Below, in pieces: positions 8,055-14,740 of a stretch of 14,961 nt of DNA. The notes beneath the pieces were generated by a model, which saw only the letters and a program-made list of their open reading frames with translations, ran no database searches and was not told where the DNA came from. The stretch lies in the NCBI GenBank assembly GCA_034429695.1, contig DAOUGC010000245.1, positions 1 through 14,961 on the forward strand, given 5' to 3'. A program made the translations under genes and the position numbers. The DNA is from DAOUGC01 sp034429695 (GTDB taxonomy: Bacteria; Chloroflexota; Anaerolineae; Anaerolineales; Anaerolineaceae). Positions within the stretch are counted from its first letter, which is position 1. Every line of letters starts with the position of its first letter.

Positions 8055-8090
8055 AAAACAACAGGCCGGCTGTTGGGAGCAACCGGCCTG
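8055..8090 (-). terminator. Intrinsic terminator of the DUF3048 gene
   Basis: Read on the minus strand, CAGGCCGG pairs with CCGGCCTG (8083-8090 with 8062-8069), with a further TTG/CAA inner stem, followed by TTGTTTT (8061-8055). It lies 44 nt past the DUF3048 stop. A possible outer stem CTCGCT / AGCGAG (8048-8053 with 8091-8096) spans the T-run and would compete with it. A small hairpin ACCCTG / CAGGGT (8101-8121) sits between it and the stop codon. Confidence 0.8.
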
Positions 8091-8133
8091 AGCGAGGGCG
8101 ACCCTGACGCACGTCCAGGGTGCGGTCCACGAG

Positions 8134-9387
8134 TTATTTATTCTTCAACCAAGCGGGCATTTCTTCAATGGCGGGCACGTAGAAGTGCACCATCCAGTTG
8201 CCCGAACCCGCCTCCACCGTGCGCTTCTTGAGGTAGTAATTCTCACTGTCCACGGTTTCGTTGTAAGCAGCCCCATACGGAACCATCTCCACCCAGGTCT
8301 GGCCCGGCTTCATGGGGAAGGGATTGCCCTGAGCGTCAATAAAGCGGATCGGGCGCAGCTTGCCGGTCTTCTTTTCATAATCACCGTTGGCAGTGGTCCA
8401 GTACACCTGGTACATCTTCCCGTCGCGGAAAACCAGCGCAGGCATCTTCTTCATGTACTGCAACTCGATGTCAATCACCGTCTCGGCGTATACGTGATGA
8501 TTGGCAAACAGCACGACCACATTTTCATAGGTTAACGGCTCGCCGTTGAGACGGTCGGTCATCAACTCAAAGGTCACACCATCGGCTTTATCCTGATAGC
8601 GATTGTACGCCCCGCTCTCCTCATCGTAACGCCAGATCACCTGGTTGTAGTAAGACCACGGGATCCACAGACTGGTTCCGTCCACACCGCCTTTGGGTAC
8701 GGCTGCATCAAACAAATTACCGGAAAGCGATGAGGTGTCCAGCTTCTTCTGATTGGCTTTGGCGATGTCTTCCAGCTTGGTGACATCCAGCATGGCGCTG
8801 TTGATGTCGCCGGAATCAGAGGCAAAGATGTTGGTGAACTCGCTCAGGTTGGCGGCAATGGTCTTGTAAGCCGACGCCATCACCAAAAAACCGTTGTATT
8901 GCGCGCGCAACGGCTCGTAAGGCAAACGTCCTGACCGAACGGGACCCACGGATGGGTCTGAGTTGTTGGTGGTGTTCACCGACCCTCCGGCGCTGGCAGC
9001 CAGGTCGGGATAGTCGCCGTAGAACATTGCCAGGTAACGGCTATCGCCCTGACCAATATACAATTCAAACACAATCGGGCTGTAAGACAGACCCGCCTGG
9101 GGTCTGGCGCTGATCGGGAAATTGGTGATGGACACCAACGCCGGCGGCAGATCCAGATTCTCAGGGTCTTCCACTTCCAGTCCGGTCAACGGGTTGACAC
9201 CCTCGGGATAAGTATCCGGACCAACTCCTGCCGTCTGGTTACTTAATGAAGCGGAATGGGTGCCCCCTGAAGGGGTGGGGGTGACCATGGCAATGGTTAA
9301 CGCTGCCGCTCCACGCGGCGCCAGCGGAGCACAACCGGTCAGCACCAGCACGGCGATCAAAACAATAAAAAGGGCTTTCTTGATCAT
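8134..9387 (-). CDS. DUF3048 (YerB-like) lipoprotein
   Basis: An exported lipoprotein of the DUF3048/YerB family, whose function is not established. The N-terminus is a lipoprotein signal peptide with lipobox LTGC (Cys19 from this start), then a Ser/Thr/Pro-rich spacer. The family core is seen at NPLTGLEVEDP, ITNFPISARPQAGLSYSPIVFE, YLAMFYGDYPD and VGPVRSGRLPY. The C-terminal half has the usual second domain with VYWTTANGDY and a GQTWVEMVPYG segment. At 417 residues it has a typical length. Starts ATG 9387 and TTG 9390 are adjacent and in frame; GGAG lies 10 or 7 nt upstream. I took the ATG; the mature protein is identical either way. It is transcribed divergently from mmdA from an extended -10 promoter and ends at its own terminator, so it is probably a single-gene unit. 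Confidence 0.93.
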   Translation of the reverse strand: MIKKALFIVLIAVLVLTGCAPLAPRGAAALTIAMVTPTPSGGTHSASLSNQTAGVGPDTYPEGVNPLTGLEVEDPENLDLPPALVSITNFPISARPQAGLSYSPIVFELYIGQGDSRYLAMFYGDYPDLAASAGGSVNTTNNSDPSVGPVRSGRLPYEPLRAQYNGFLVMASAYKTIAANLSEFTNIFASDSGDINSAMLDVTKLEDIAKANQKKLDTSSLSGNLFDAAVPKGGVDGTSLWIPWSYYNQVIWRYDEESGAYNRYQDKADGVTFELMTDRLNGEPLTYENVVVLFANHHVYAETVIDIELQYMKKMPALVFRDGKMYQVYWTTANGDYEKKTGKLRPIRFIDAQGNPFPMKPGQTWVEMVPYGAAYNETVDSENYYLKKRTVEAGSGNWMVHFYVPAIEEMPAWLKNK

Positions 9388-9471
9388 CAAGCATCATCTC
9401 CTTTCGATGCACATTACATTTGCATCTGGCTCTCACAAAGCAGCCAACCGATCTGTGTTCATCGAGAAAAA

Positions 9472-9480
9472 ATTATACCA
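9472..9480 (-). promoter_or_regulatory. Extended -10 promoter for the DUF3048 gene
   Basis: On the minus strand 9480-9472 reads TGGTATAAT, a perfect TATAAT with the TGn extension. No good -35 is present 16-18 bp upstream, as is common for extended -10 promoters. Transcription would start near 9465, giving a leader of about 78 nt that ends with AAAGGAG before the start codon. Confidence 0.6.
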
Positions 9481-9651
9481 AGCAGATAAACAATATCGCG
9501 CTTTGCTCACTTTCTTCTAAAGTGATTCTACCCACTTAACCTTGCAAATTCCCAATCATTTCTGTCAGGGGGGCGTAGGTTTCAGCGTCAGGTAAGGAGG
9601 AAAATCAGAAAATCAGGGTTGTTTTTCATGTGTTTTCTGCCTGTCTCAGGC

Positions 9652-9657
9652 TACAAT
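9652..9657 (+). promoter_or_regulatory. Candidate -10 box for the mmd operon
   Basis: TACAAT at 9652-9657 is a good -10 match about 95 nt upstream of mmdA. The -35 region is poor at normal spacing, so the call rests on the -10 and on its position ahead of the operon. Confidence 0.4.
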
Positions 9658-9748
9658 AGTAACTAGCCCCTTCCGTCAAGGTGTATATGCATTTGCCGGT
9701 TGCCGGGCCACCCAGGCACCACCCATCTTACATACCTCAGAGGACTTT

Positions 9749-11290
9749 GTGGCAGAAGATCCCCGAATTGTTGAACTGAGAGCAAAGCGCGCCCGACTGC
9801 TGCAGGCCGGCGGTGAAGACCGTATTGCCAAACAGCATCAGAAGGGCAAGCTGACGGCTCGCGAACGCATTGACCTGCTGCTGGACCCGGGCACGTTCCA
9901 GGAACTGGAGCCTTACTACCTGCAACTGGTGGATGACGGCTCTGAGAAATTCCCTGGCGACGGCGTGGTGACCGGCCACGGCAAGGTGGACGGGCGCACC
10001 ATTTACGTCTACTCGCAGGATTTCACCATCAGCGGCGGCGCGGCAGGCGAAATTGCCGGGCGCAAGATCTGCAAGGTGATGGATCTGGCAGTGCGCAATG
10101 GCTGCCCCATCATCGGTCTGATCGACTCGGGCGGCGCGCGCATTCAGGAAGGCGTGCGCTCACTGGGCGCTTATGCCGAGATCTTCAAGCGCAACGCCCA
10201 GTATTCCGGCATCGTGCCCCAGATCAGCGTGATCATGGGCCCGTGCGCCGGCGGTGCGGCTTACTCTCCCGCGCTCACCGACATGATCATCATGGTGGAG
10301 CAGCAGTCGTTCATGTTCCTCACCGGACCCGAAGTGATCAAATCCGTCACCGGTGAAATTGTGGACGCCGAAAGCCTGGGCGGCGCTGCCGTGCACCTGG
10401 GCACATCCGGCCTGGCCACCCTTACCGCCCTCAGCGATCAGGACGCGCTGCAACTGGTGCGCTCGGTGCTGGCTTATCTGCCTTCCAATTACGTTGACCC
10501 CGCTCCTTCCATCATCACCGATGATGACCCCAACCGCATGGATGAAGCCCTCAACAGCCTGGTCCCCGAGGATTTTGGCGAGGCTTACCGCATGCACGAC
10601 GCCATCCTGAGCATTGTGGACCGCGGCTCCTTCATGGAAATGCAATCCACCTTTGCCCAGAACGCCATTATCGGCCTGGCGCGCATGGGCGGGCAGAGCG
10701 TTGGCATTGTGGCGCAGGAACCCAGCATGATGGCCGGTGTGATCAACATTGACGCCGCCGACAAGATCTGCCGCTTCGTGCGCTTCTGCGATTGCTTCAA
10801 CATCCCCCTGGTCACCTTTGTGGACTCACCGGGTTTCCTGCCGGGTGTCGATCAGGAACATCGCGGCATCATCCGCCACGGCGCAAAAGTGCTGTACGCT
10901 TATTCAGAAGCCACTGTGCCCAAGGTGAGCGTGGTGACGCGCAAGGCGTACGGCGGCGCTTACGTGGTGATGTCCAGCAAGTTCCTCGGCACTGACATCA
11001 ACTTTGCCTGGCCTTCGGCTGAAATTGCCGTGATGGGTCCGGAAGGTGCAGCCAACATCCTGTACCGCCGCCAGATCGACGCTGCCGAAGACCCTGCGGC
11101 TGAACGCGCCCGCCTGGTGAAGGAATACCGCGAGAAATACCTCAACGTGTATGCCGCAGCCGAAGCCGGTTACGTGGATAACATCATCGAGCCGCGCGAA
11201 ACCCGCCCCATGGTGATCGCAGCACTGCAATCGTTGCGGGACAAGGTCGTTCAACCGCTGCCGCGCAAGCACGGCAACATTCCGGTGTAG
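9749..11290 (+). CDS. mmdA: Methylmalonyl-CoA decarboxylase alpha subunit (carboxyltransferase)
   Basis: Carboxyltransferase subunit of a biotin-dependent Na+ pump. It moves the carboxyl group from methylmalonyl-CoA to biotin on the gamma subunit, releasing propionyl-CoA. The 513-residue protein has the ACCT/PccB double crotonase fold: KLTARERID (34-42), DSGGARIQEG (126-135), the first oxyanion loop GPCAGGAAYSPA (164-175) and the second RKAYGGAY (398-405). By itself it could equally be the beta subunit of propionyl- or acetyl-CoA carboxylase. The following mmdD, mmdC and mmdB homologues, with no biotin carboxylase, point to the decarboxylase. The GTG start at 9749 is supported by AGAGGA 4 nt upstream. 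It is the first gene of a four-gene operon and is followed after 11 nt by mmdD. Confidence 0.9.
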   Translation: MAEDPRIVELRAKRARLLQAGGEDRIAKQHQKGKLTARERIDLLLDPGTFQELEPYYLQLVDDGSEKFPGDGVVTGHGKVDGRTIYVYSQDFTISGGAAGEIAGRKICKVMDLAVRNGCPIIGLIDSGGARIQEGVRSLGAYAEIFKRNAQYSGIVPQISVIMGPCAGGAAYSPALTDMIIMVEQQSFMFLTGPEVIKSVTGEIVDAESLGGAAVHLGTSGLATLTALSDQDALQLVRSVLAYLPSNYVDPAPSIITDDDPNRMDEALNSLVPEDFGEAYRMHDAILSIVDRGSFMEMQSTFAQNAIIGLARMGGQSVGIVAQEPSMMAGVINIDAADKICRFVRFCDCFNIPLVTFVDSPGFLPGVDQEHRGIIRHGAKVLYAYSEATVPKVSVVTRKAYGGAYVVMSSKFLGTDINFAWPSAEIAVMGPEGAANILYRRQIDAAEDPAAERARLVKEYREKYLNVYAAAEAGYVDNIIEPRETRPMVIAALQSLRDKVVQPLPRKHGNIPV

Positions 11291-11301
11291 GTGGAGAGGT
11301 C

Positions 11302-11685
11302 ATGGAAAACCCGTTGATCGTTACTCTCCTGATCACCGCCATCGGCATGGGGCTGGTATTTGTAGCCCTGCTGCTGCTGTGGGGGTTGATGGAAGCCATG
11401 GTGCGCCTTACCGTGGAAAAACCGGAACCGGAGCAACCGCCTGAACTGCCGGAAGGCGCCGCCCAGGGCGCGCTTGCGCTGGCAGGCGATGCAGGACAGG
11501 CACAAAAAGCCCGCGCAGCCGCGGCTGCCGTGGCCGTGGCGCTCAAGCTCAACGCGCGCCGCCTGGCGCTTGACATCGCAGAACAGCCTGCCAACCTGCG
11601 CGCCTGGCAGACCGTGCAGCGCGCCGGTGCGACCGCCCAGCGCAACAGCGCTTACAACCGCAAACCGCGAGGGAACGCAAAATGA
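11302..11685 (+). CDS. mmdD: OadG-family small membrane subunit (delta) of the decarboxylase
   Basis: A 127-residue single-pass membrane protein that holds the decarboxylase complex together and anchors its cytoplasmic subunits. Residues about 4-27 form one hydrophobic helix (LIVTLLITAIGMGLVFVALL) followed directly by WGLMEAMVRL, the usual OadG/MmdD pattern of a short outside end, one helix and a cytoplasmic tail. The tail is Ala-rich and charged, with a Pro/Glu stretch (EKPEPEQPPELPEG) early on. Its sequence would be hard to recognise alone; the position between mmdA and mmdC and the N-terminal helix decide the call. The ATG follows GGAGAGG. Its stop overlaps the mmdC start by 4 nt (ATGA). 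Confidence 0.82.
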   Translation: MENPLIVTLLITAIGMGLVFVALLLLWGLMEAMVRLTVEKPEPEQPPELPEGAAQGALALAGDAGQAQKARAAAAAVAVALKLNARRLALDIAEQPANLRAWQTVQRAGATAQRNSAYNRKPRGNAK

Positions 11686-12107
11686 AATTAACCGTTGAAG
11701 TGGACGGCAAGACCTTTGAAGTGGAAATTGCCGATATCAATGCCCGCCCGGTGCGCGCCGTGGTGGACGGCGAAGTGTTTGAAGTCACCCCGCAGGAAAC
11801 CACACCCCCTGTGGCGACATCCACCCCCGTTGCCCCCAGCGCGCCGGTTGCCCCGCAGCGTGCTCCCGCAGCCGCCCCGGCAACCGCCTCAGGCAATGCC
11901 GTGGTTGCCCCCCTGCCGGGTGTGTTGCAAGCCGTGCTGGTGAAAGCCGGTGACAGCGTGGCGGTTGGGCAGGAAGTGTGCATCATTGAAGCCATGAAGA
12001 TGAAAAATTCCATTCGCGCCACCCGTGCCGGAACCGTAAAAGCCGTGGTTGCCACCATCGGTGAGACGGTGCGCCACGGACAGCCGATTGTGGAATTTAC
12101 GGATTAG
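11682..12107 (+). CDS. mmdC: Biotin carboxyl carrier subunit (gamma) of the decarboxylase
   Basis: A 141-residue biotin carrier that receives the carboxyl group from MmdA and presents it to the membrane subunit MmdB, where decarboxylation drives Na+ export. The C-terminal lipoyl/biotinyl domain (about 72-141) has the biotinylation motif EAMKMK with the acceptor Lys106, flanked by two similar half-folds (GVLQAVLVKAGDSV and GTVKAVVATIGETV). Residues 40-71 form a flexible Pro/Ala/Thr linker typical of swinging carriers. Residues 1-36 carry a short beta segment often seen in PycB/OadA-type carriers. It overlaps mmdD by 4 nt, and its stop codon (TAG, 12105-12107) lies inside the AGGAG that serves mmdB. 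Confidence 0.93.
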   Translation: MKLTVEVDGKTFEVEIADINARPVRAVVDGEVFEVTPQETTPPVATSTPVAPSAPVAPQRAPAAAPATASGNAVVAPLPGVLQAVLVKAGDSVAVGQEVCIIEAMKMKNSIRATRAGTVKAVVATIGETVRHGQPIVEFTD

Positions 12108-12115
12108 GAGCAACC

Positions 12116-13237
12116 GTGGACCTTACCGCACTGCTCGCTGATCTCTCCCGGGGTTTCACCAACTTCTACTGGGGCAACGCCGTGATGATTGCAGCCGGGT
12201 TGATCCTGATCGCCCTGGCGGTGGTCAAGGAATACGAACCCGTCCTGCTGCTGCCCATTGGCTTCGGCTGCATCCTTGCCAACATTGGCATGTCGTCAGA
12301 GACCGGCCTGATGAAGGTCATCTACGACGCCGGCATCCGCACCGAGTTGTTCCCTCTGCTGATCTTCATCGGCGTCGGCGCGATGATTGACTTCCGCCCG
12401 TTGCTTGCCATGCCGCACATGGCGCTGCTGGGCGCCGCCGGACAATTTGGCATCTACGGCACGCTCATTCTCGCCACCCTGCTGGGCTTCCCGCTCAACC
12501 AGGCGGCTTCCATCGGCGTGATTGGCGCCATTGACGGCCCCACCGCCATCTTTGTCACCACCAAACTGGCTCCAGAACTGCTGGCGCCCATCGCGGTTGC
12601 GGCTTACTCATACATGAGCCTGGTTCCCATCATCCAGCCGCCCATCATGCGCCTGATGACCACCCGCAAGGAACGCATGATCCGCATGGATTATTCGGCC
12701 AGGCCGGTTTCCAACAAAGCCGTGATCGCCTTTCCGATTGTGGTCACCGTGGTAATCAGCCTGATCGCGCCGGATGCTGCGCCGTTGATCGCCACCCTGA
12801 TGCTGGGCAACCTGCTCAAGGAAGCCGGTGTGGTGGATCGCCTGAGCAAAGCCGCCCAGAACGAAATCATCAACATCGCCACCCTGTTCCTGGGGCTGGC
12901 GATCGGCTCCACCATGACCGCCCAGAGTTTCCTCAATCTGGATACATTGTTCATCCTCGGTCTGGGTCTGCTGGCGTTTGTGCTGGACACCATTGCCGGT
13001 CTGCTGTTTGGCAAACTGATGGCGCTCATCACGCGCGGCAAGATCAACCCGTTGATCGGCGCATGCGGCATCAGCGCCTTCCCCATGGCCGGACGTCTTT
13101 CGGCGCAAATGGCGCAAAAGGAAGATTACAACAATTTCATCCTGATGCACGCCATGGGCTCAAACACCGCAGGGCAGCTCGGTTCGGTGATCGCTGGCGG
13201 CCTGTTGCTGGTGCTGGTGCAGGGTCTGCTGCACTAA
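12116..13237 (+). CDS. mmdB: Sodium-pumping decarboxylase beta subunit (MmdB/OadB family)
   Basis: A 373-residue polytopic membrane protein that decarboxylates carboxybiotin and exports Na+. Its family signature is GAIDGPT with Asp140, equivalent by motif to the essential Asp203 of Klebsiella OadB, followed by FVTTKLAPELL and YSYMSLVPIIQPPIMRL. Other landmarks are GFGCILANIG (49-58) and FIGVGAMIDF (84-93). Several hydrophobic segments run through the protein, and the family normally has about nine to eleven. The GTG start is supported by AGGAG 6 nt upstream, overlapping the mmdC stop. It is the last gene of the operon and is followed by a strong terminator. The family also serves oxaloacetate and glutaconyl-CoA pumps, so substrate identity comes from mmdA. 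Confidence 0.94.
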   Translation: MDLTALLADLSRGFTNFYWGNAVMIAAGLILIALAVVKEYEPVLLLPIGFGCILANIGMSSETGLMKVIYDAGIRTELFPLLIFIGVGAMIDFRPLLAMPHMALLGAAGQFGIYGTLILATLLGFPLNQAASIGVIGAIDGPTAIFVTTKLAPELLAPIAVAAYSYMSLVPIIQPPIMRLMTTRKERMIRMDYSARPVSNKAVIAFPIVVTVVISLIAPDAAPLIATLMLGNLLKEAGVVDRLSKAAQNEIINIATLFLGLAIGSTMTAQSFLNLDTLFILGLGLLAFVLDTIAGLLFGKLMALITRGKINPLIGACGISAFPMAGRLSAQMAQKEDYNNFILMHAMGSNTAGQLGSVIAGGLLLVLVQGLLH

Positions 13238-13259
13238 ACCACCCATACCATCCTCCTTT

Positions 13260-13296
13260 TCACCCGCTCTGGTTCCCTGAGCGGGTGATTTTTATT
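13260..13296 (+). terminator. Intrinsic terminator of the mmd operon
   Basis: A perfect 10-bp stem TCACCCGCTC (13260-13269) and GAGCGGGTGA (13279-13288) with a 9-nt loop is followed by TTTTTATT. It lies 22 nt past the mmdB stop. The last stem base may belong to either the stem or the tail. Confidence 0.93.
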
Positions 13297-13325
13297 CTCA
13301 CCCCCCACTGCTGAAGGAATCATGC

Positions 13326-13354
13326 TTGACTCCGTTCTAGAACATTTATACTAT
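13326..13354 (+). promoter_or_regulatory. Sigma-70-type promoter of the VOC gene
   Basis: TTGACT (13326-13331) matches the -35 consensus at five of six positions, and TACTAT (13349-13354) lies 17 bp downstream as -10. An overlapping TATACT (13347-13352) would give a 15-bp spacer. Transcription would start near 13361, giving a leader of about 33 nt with AAAGGAGG. This excludes the in-frame ATG at 13323 as the start. Confidence 0.7.
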
Positions 13355-13393
13355 ATTGGCGTACGGTTGAGCCAGATACCAAAGGAGGAAAAC

Positions 13394-13756
13394 ATGGCAA
13401 ACCATCCGATTGTACATATTGAAATACCCGCAAACAATATAAAAGAAACAGCCCGGTTTTACGGTGCGCTGTTCGGCTGGAAGATTGAAGAATTTCCGGA
13501 AATGGACTTCACGTCATTCAACCCCGGAGACGGTCCCGCCGGTGGATTTAACCAGGTATCAGACACCTACCCGGCAAAGCAGGTGCTGCTGTACGTGGAG
13601 ACCGACGACATTGAAGCATCCCTGAAGCGCGCGGAGGAACTCGGCGGCAGGGTGATCAAGGGCAAAACAGATATCCCCGGCATGGGCTGGTGGGGTTTGT
13701 TTGAAGACCCATCCGGCACGCGCATTGGGCTGTACACGGGCCTGCCCCAGGCGTAA
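13394..13756 (+). CDS. VOC-family (glyoxalase/bleomycin-resistance fold) protein
   Basis: A 120-residue protein of the vicinal oxygen chelate superfamily, probably cytoplasmic; its substrate is unknown. It has the beta-alpha-beta-beta-beta layout twice: HIEIPANNIKETARFYGALF then GWKIEEF and GGF in the first half, and VLLYVETDDIEASLKRAEEL then GG, DIPGMGWWGLFEDPSGTRIGLY in the second. His8 in VHIEIP is the usual first metal-ligand position, but the C-terminal ligand (often Glu after GLY) is not obvious: it reads GLYTG. It resembles the small uncharacterised VOC proteins often annotated as glyoxalase or 27-kDa antigen-like rather than true glyoxalase I. The start at 13394 is set by AAAGGAGG 5 nt upstream and by the promoter at 13326. 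It has its own terminator, so it is a one-gene unit. Confidence 0.9.
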   Translation: MANHPIVHIEIPANNIKETARFYGALFGWKIEEFPEMDFTSFNPGDGPAGGFNQVSDTYPAKQVLLYVETDDIEASLKRAEELGGRVIKGKTDIPGMGWWGLFEDPSGTRIGLYTGLPQA

Positions 13757-13785
13757 GCCGCTTTATTTGTAAACGGTAAGCGTAT

Positions 13786-13819
13786 GGCGGGATGGAAGTA
13801 CACCATCCCGCCGGTTTTT
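13786..13819 (+). terminator. Intrinsic terminator of the VOC gene
   Basis: Perfect 10-bp stem GGCGGGATGG (13786-13795) and CCATCCCGCC (13803-13812) with the 7-nt loop AAGTACA, followed by GG and TTTTT. It lies 29 nt past the stop. The stem pattern is the same as at 3387-3413 and 13859-13885. Confidence 0.92.
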
Positions 13820-13820
13820 A

Positions 13821-13977
13821 TACGTGTAATTCGTGATAAGTTCTTCAGTTTTTTGTAGGGCGGCTTGGTGTTCTTCCAAGCCGCCATTTTTATGCATGTG
13901 GGATTTTTATCACGAATGGCACGAACAAGAAAAATTCGTGAATTTCGTCTATTCGTGTAATTCGTGATAAATTCTTC
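13821..13977 (+). repeat. Family B repeat, first copy
   Basis: Contains, in order: a lone right-arm sequence (GTGTAATTCGTGATAAGTTCTTCAG), the terminator hairpin at 13859-13891, TATGCATGTGGGATTTTTA, then a 19-nt inverted repeat TTATCACGAATGGCACGAA (13907-13925) and TTCGTGTAATTCGTGATAA (13952-13970) pairing at 17 of 19 positions around AT-rich DNA. The same order recurs twice at 14285-14505. No coding frame is credible. Confidence 0.9.
13859..13891 (+). terminator. Terminator-like hairpin inside repeat B, copy 1
   Basis: Perfect 10-bp stem GGCGGCTTGG (13859-13868) and CCAAGCCGCC (13876-13885) with loop TGTTCTT, followed by ATTTTT. It has full intrinsic-terminator form but follows another terminator by about 40 nt, with no gene in between. 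Confidence 0.8.
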
Positions 13978-14209
13978 GGGGGGAAAAGCAAACACGAAAT
14001 ACACGAATAGAGCGCGGGACGTTTGGAGTCCGCCGGTTTCCTCGATGATCGTTCACGTTAAGAACACCCCCTCCGGCCCCGAACGCCGCTCAATGTTTAT
14101 TGCATGGCAAACACCATTGCGGCGTTCGGCTCCACCTCCCCCATCGAAAAACCATCGATGGGGGAGGAGAAGACGCAATCCGGCTTTCGTTCATTCGTTT
14201 CCATTCGTT
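13978..14209 (+). repeat. Family A repeat, copy 1
   Basis: About 232 bp beginning GGGGGGAAAAGCAAACACGAA. It holds a long imperfect stem CCGAACGCCG...CAATG (14079-14095) pairing with CATTG-CGGCGTTCGG (14115-14129). A perfect 13-bp hairpin CCTCCCCCATCGA / TCGATGGGGGAGG (14135-14147 with 14155-14167) follows, then GACGCAATCCGGCTTTCGTTCATTCGTTTCC. It is nearly identical to the copies at 14506 and 14741. Open frames inside are by-products of the repeat and carry no ribosome site or known domain. Confidence 0.93.
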
Positions 14210-14505
14210 GGGGTGGGGGAAAAGCAAACACGAAAGGCACGAAACATCGAATCACACGAATAAAACGCTGAACGTTTTTTGTGATTTTTATGCATGTGGG
14301 ATTTTTATCACGAATGGCACAAATGAAAAAATTCGTGAACTTCGTCCGTTCGTGTCATTCGTGATAAGTTCTTCAGTTTTTTGTAGGGCGGCTTGGTGTT
14401 CTTCCAAGCCGCCGTTTTTATGCGTGTGGGATTTTTACCACGAATGGCACAAATAAAAAAATTCCTGAATTTCGTCCCTTCGTGTCATTCGTGATAAGTT
14501 CTTCA
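14210..14505 (+). repeat. Family B repeat, copies 2 and 3, with an A-type start
   Basis: Begins like an A copy (GGGTGGGGGAAAAGCAAACACGAA) but switches after about 60 nt to two tandem B modules. Their inverted repeats are 14305-14323 with 14349-14367 and 14435-14453 with 14479-14497. A second terminator-like hairpin lies between the modules at 14387-14419. The switch suggests that B modules inserted into, or recombined with, an A copy. Confidence 0.88.
14387..14419 (+). terminator. Terminator-like hairpin inside repeat B, copy 2
   Basis: Stem GGCGGCTTGG (14387-14396) and CCAAGCCGCC (14404-14413), loop TGTTCTT, then GTTTTT. It has the same stem and loop as the copy at 13859; only the base before the T-run differs (G instead of A). 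Confidence 0.8.
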
Positions 14506-14740
14506 GGGTGGGGGAAAAGCAAACATCGAATCACACGAATAGAGCGCGGGATGTTTGGGCCCGCCATTTTCCACGATGGTCGTTCACGTCAAGAACACCC
14601 CCTCCGGCCCCGAACGCCGTTCAATGTTTATTGCATGGCAACACCATTGCGGCGTTCGGCTCCACCTCCCCCATCGAAAAAACGTCGATGGGGGAGGAGA
14701 AGACGCAATCCGGCTTTCGTTCATTCGTTTCCATTCTTTA
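14506..14740 (+). repeat. Family A repeat, copy 2
   Basis: A 235-bp copy with the same two hairpins; the 13-bp stem is at 14665-14677 with 14685-14697. The segment 14550-14585 is the most diverged from copy 1 (GGGCCCGCCATTTTCCACGATGG in place of GGAGTCCGCCGGTTTCCTCGATG), while the hairpin half is almost unchanged. Confidence 0.93.

Larger units (their letters stand above)
9391..9748. other. Divergent intergenic region between DUF3048 gene and mmdA
   Basis: This 358-nt stretch holds no convincing gene. It carries outward promoters for both flanking genes, described separately. An AAGGAGG sequence at about 9594-9600 looks like a ribosome site, but the only following frame (TTG 9619, stop after AAC) gives about 16 codons at poor spacing. 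A weak hairpin (TGCCGGT / ACC-GGCA, about 9695-9718) lies in the mmdA leader. I found no recognisable riboswitch. Confidence 0.6.

Noticed and set aside
9594..9672. Small gene after AAGGAGG in the mmdA leader
   Set aside because: Spacing to the first start is about 18 nt and the frame stops after 16 codons; it also overlaps the likely -10 box.
9391..9748. Cobalamin or other riboswitch ahead of the mmd operon
   Set aside because: No B12 box or comparable conserved core is visible, only a weak hairpin.
13322..13393. Upstream extension of the VOC protein to ATG 13323
   Set aside because: A good -35/-10 pair lies within it, and AAAGGAGG precedes the ATG at 13394.
14100..14263. Open frames in the A repeats (peptides beginning MFIAWQ..., rich in Arg and Pro)
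   Set aside because: They recur only because the DNA repeats, have no ribosome site or known domain, and are read across hairpin stems.
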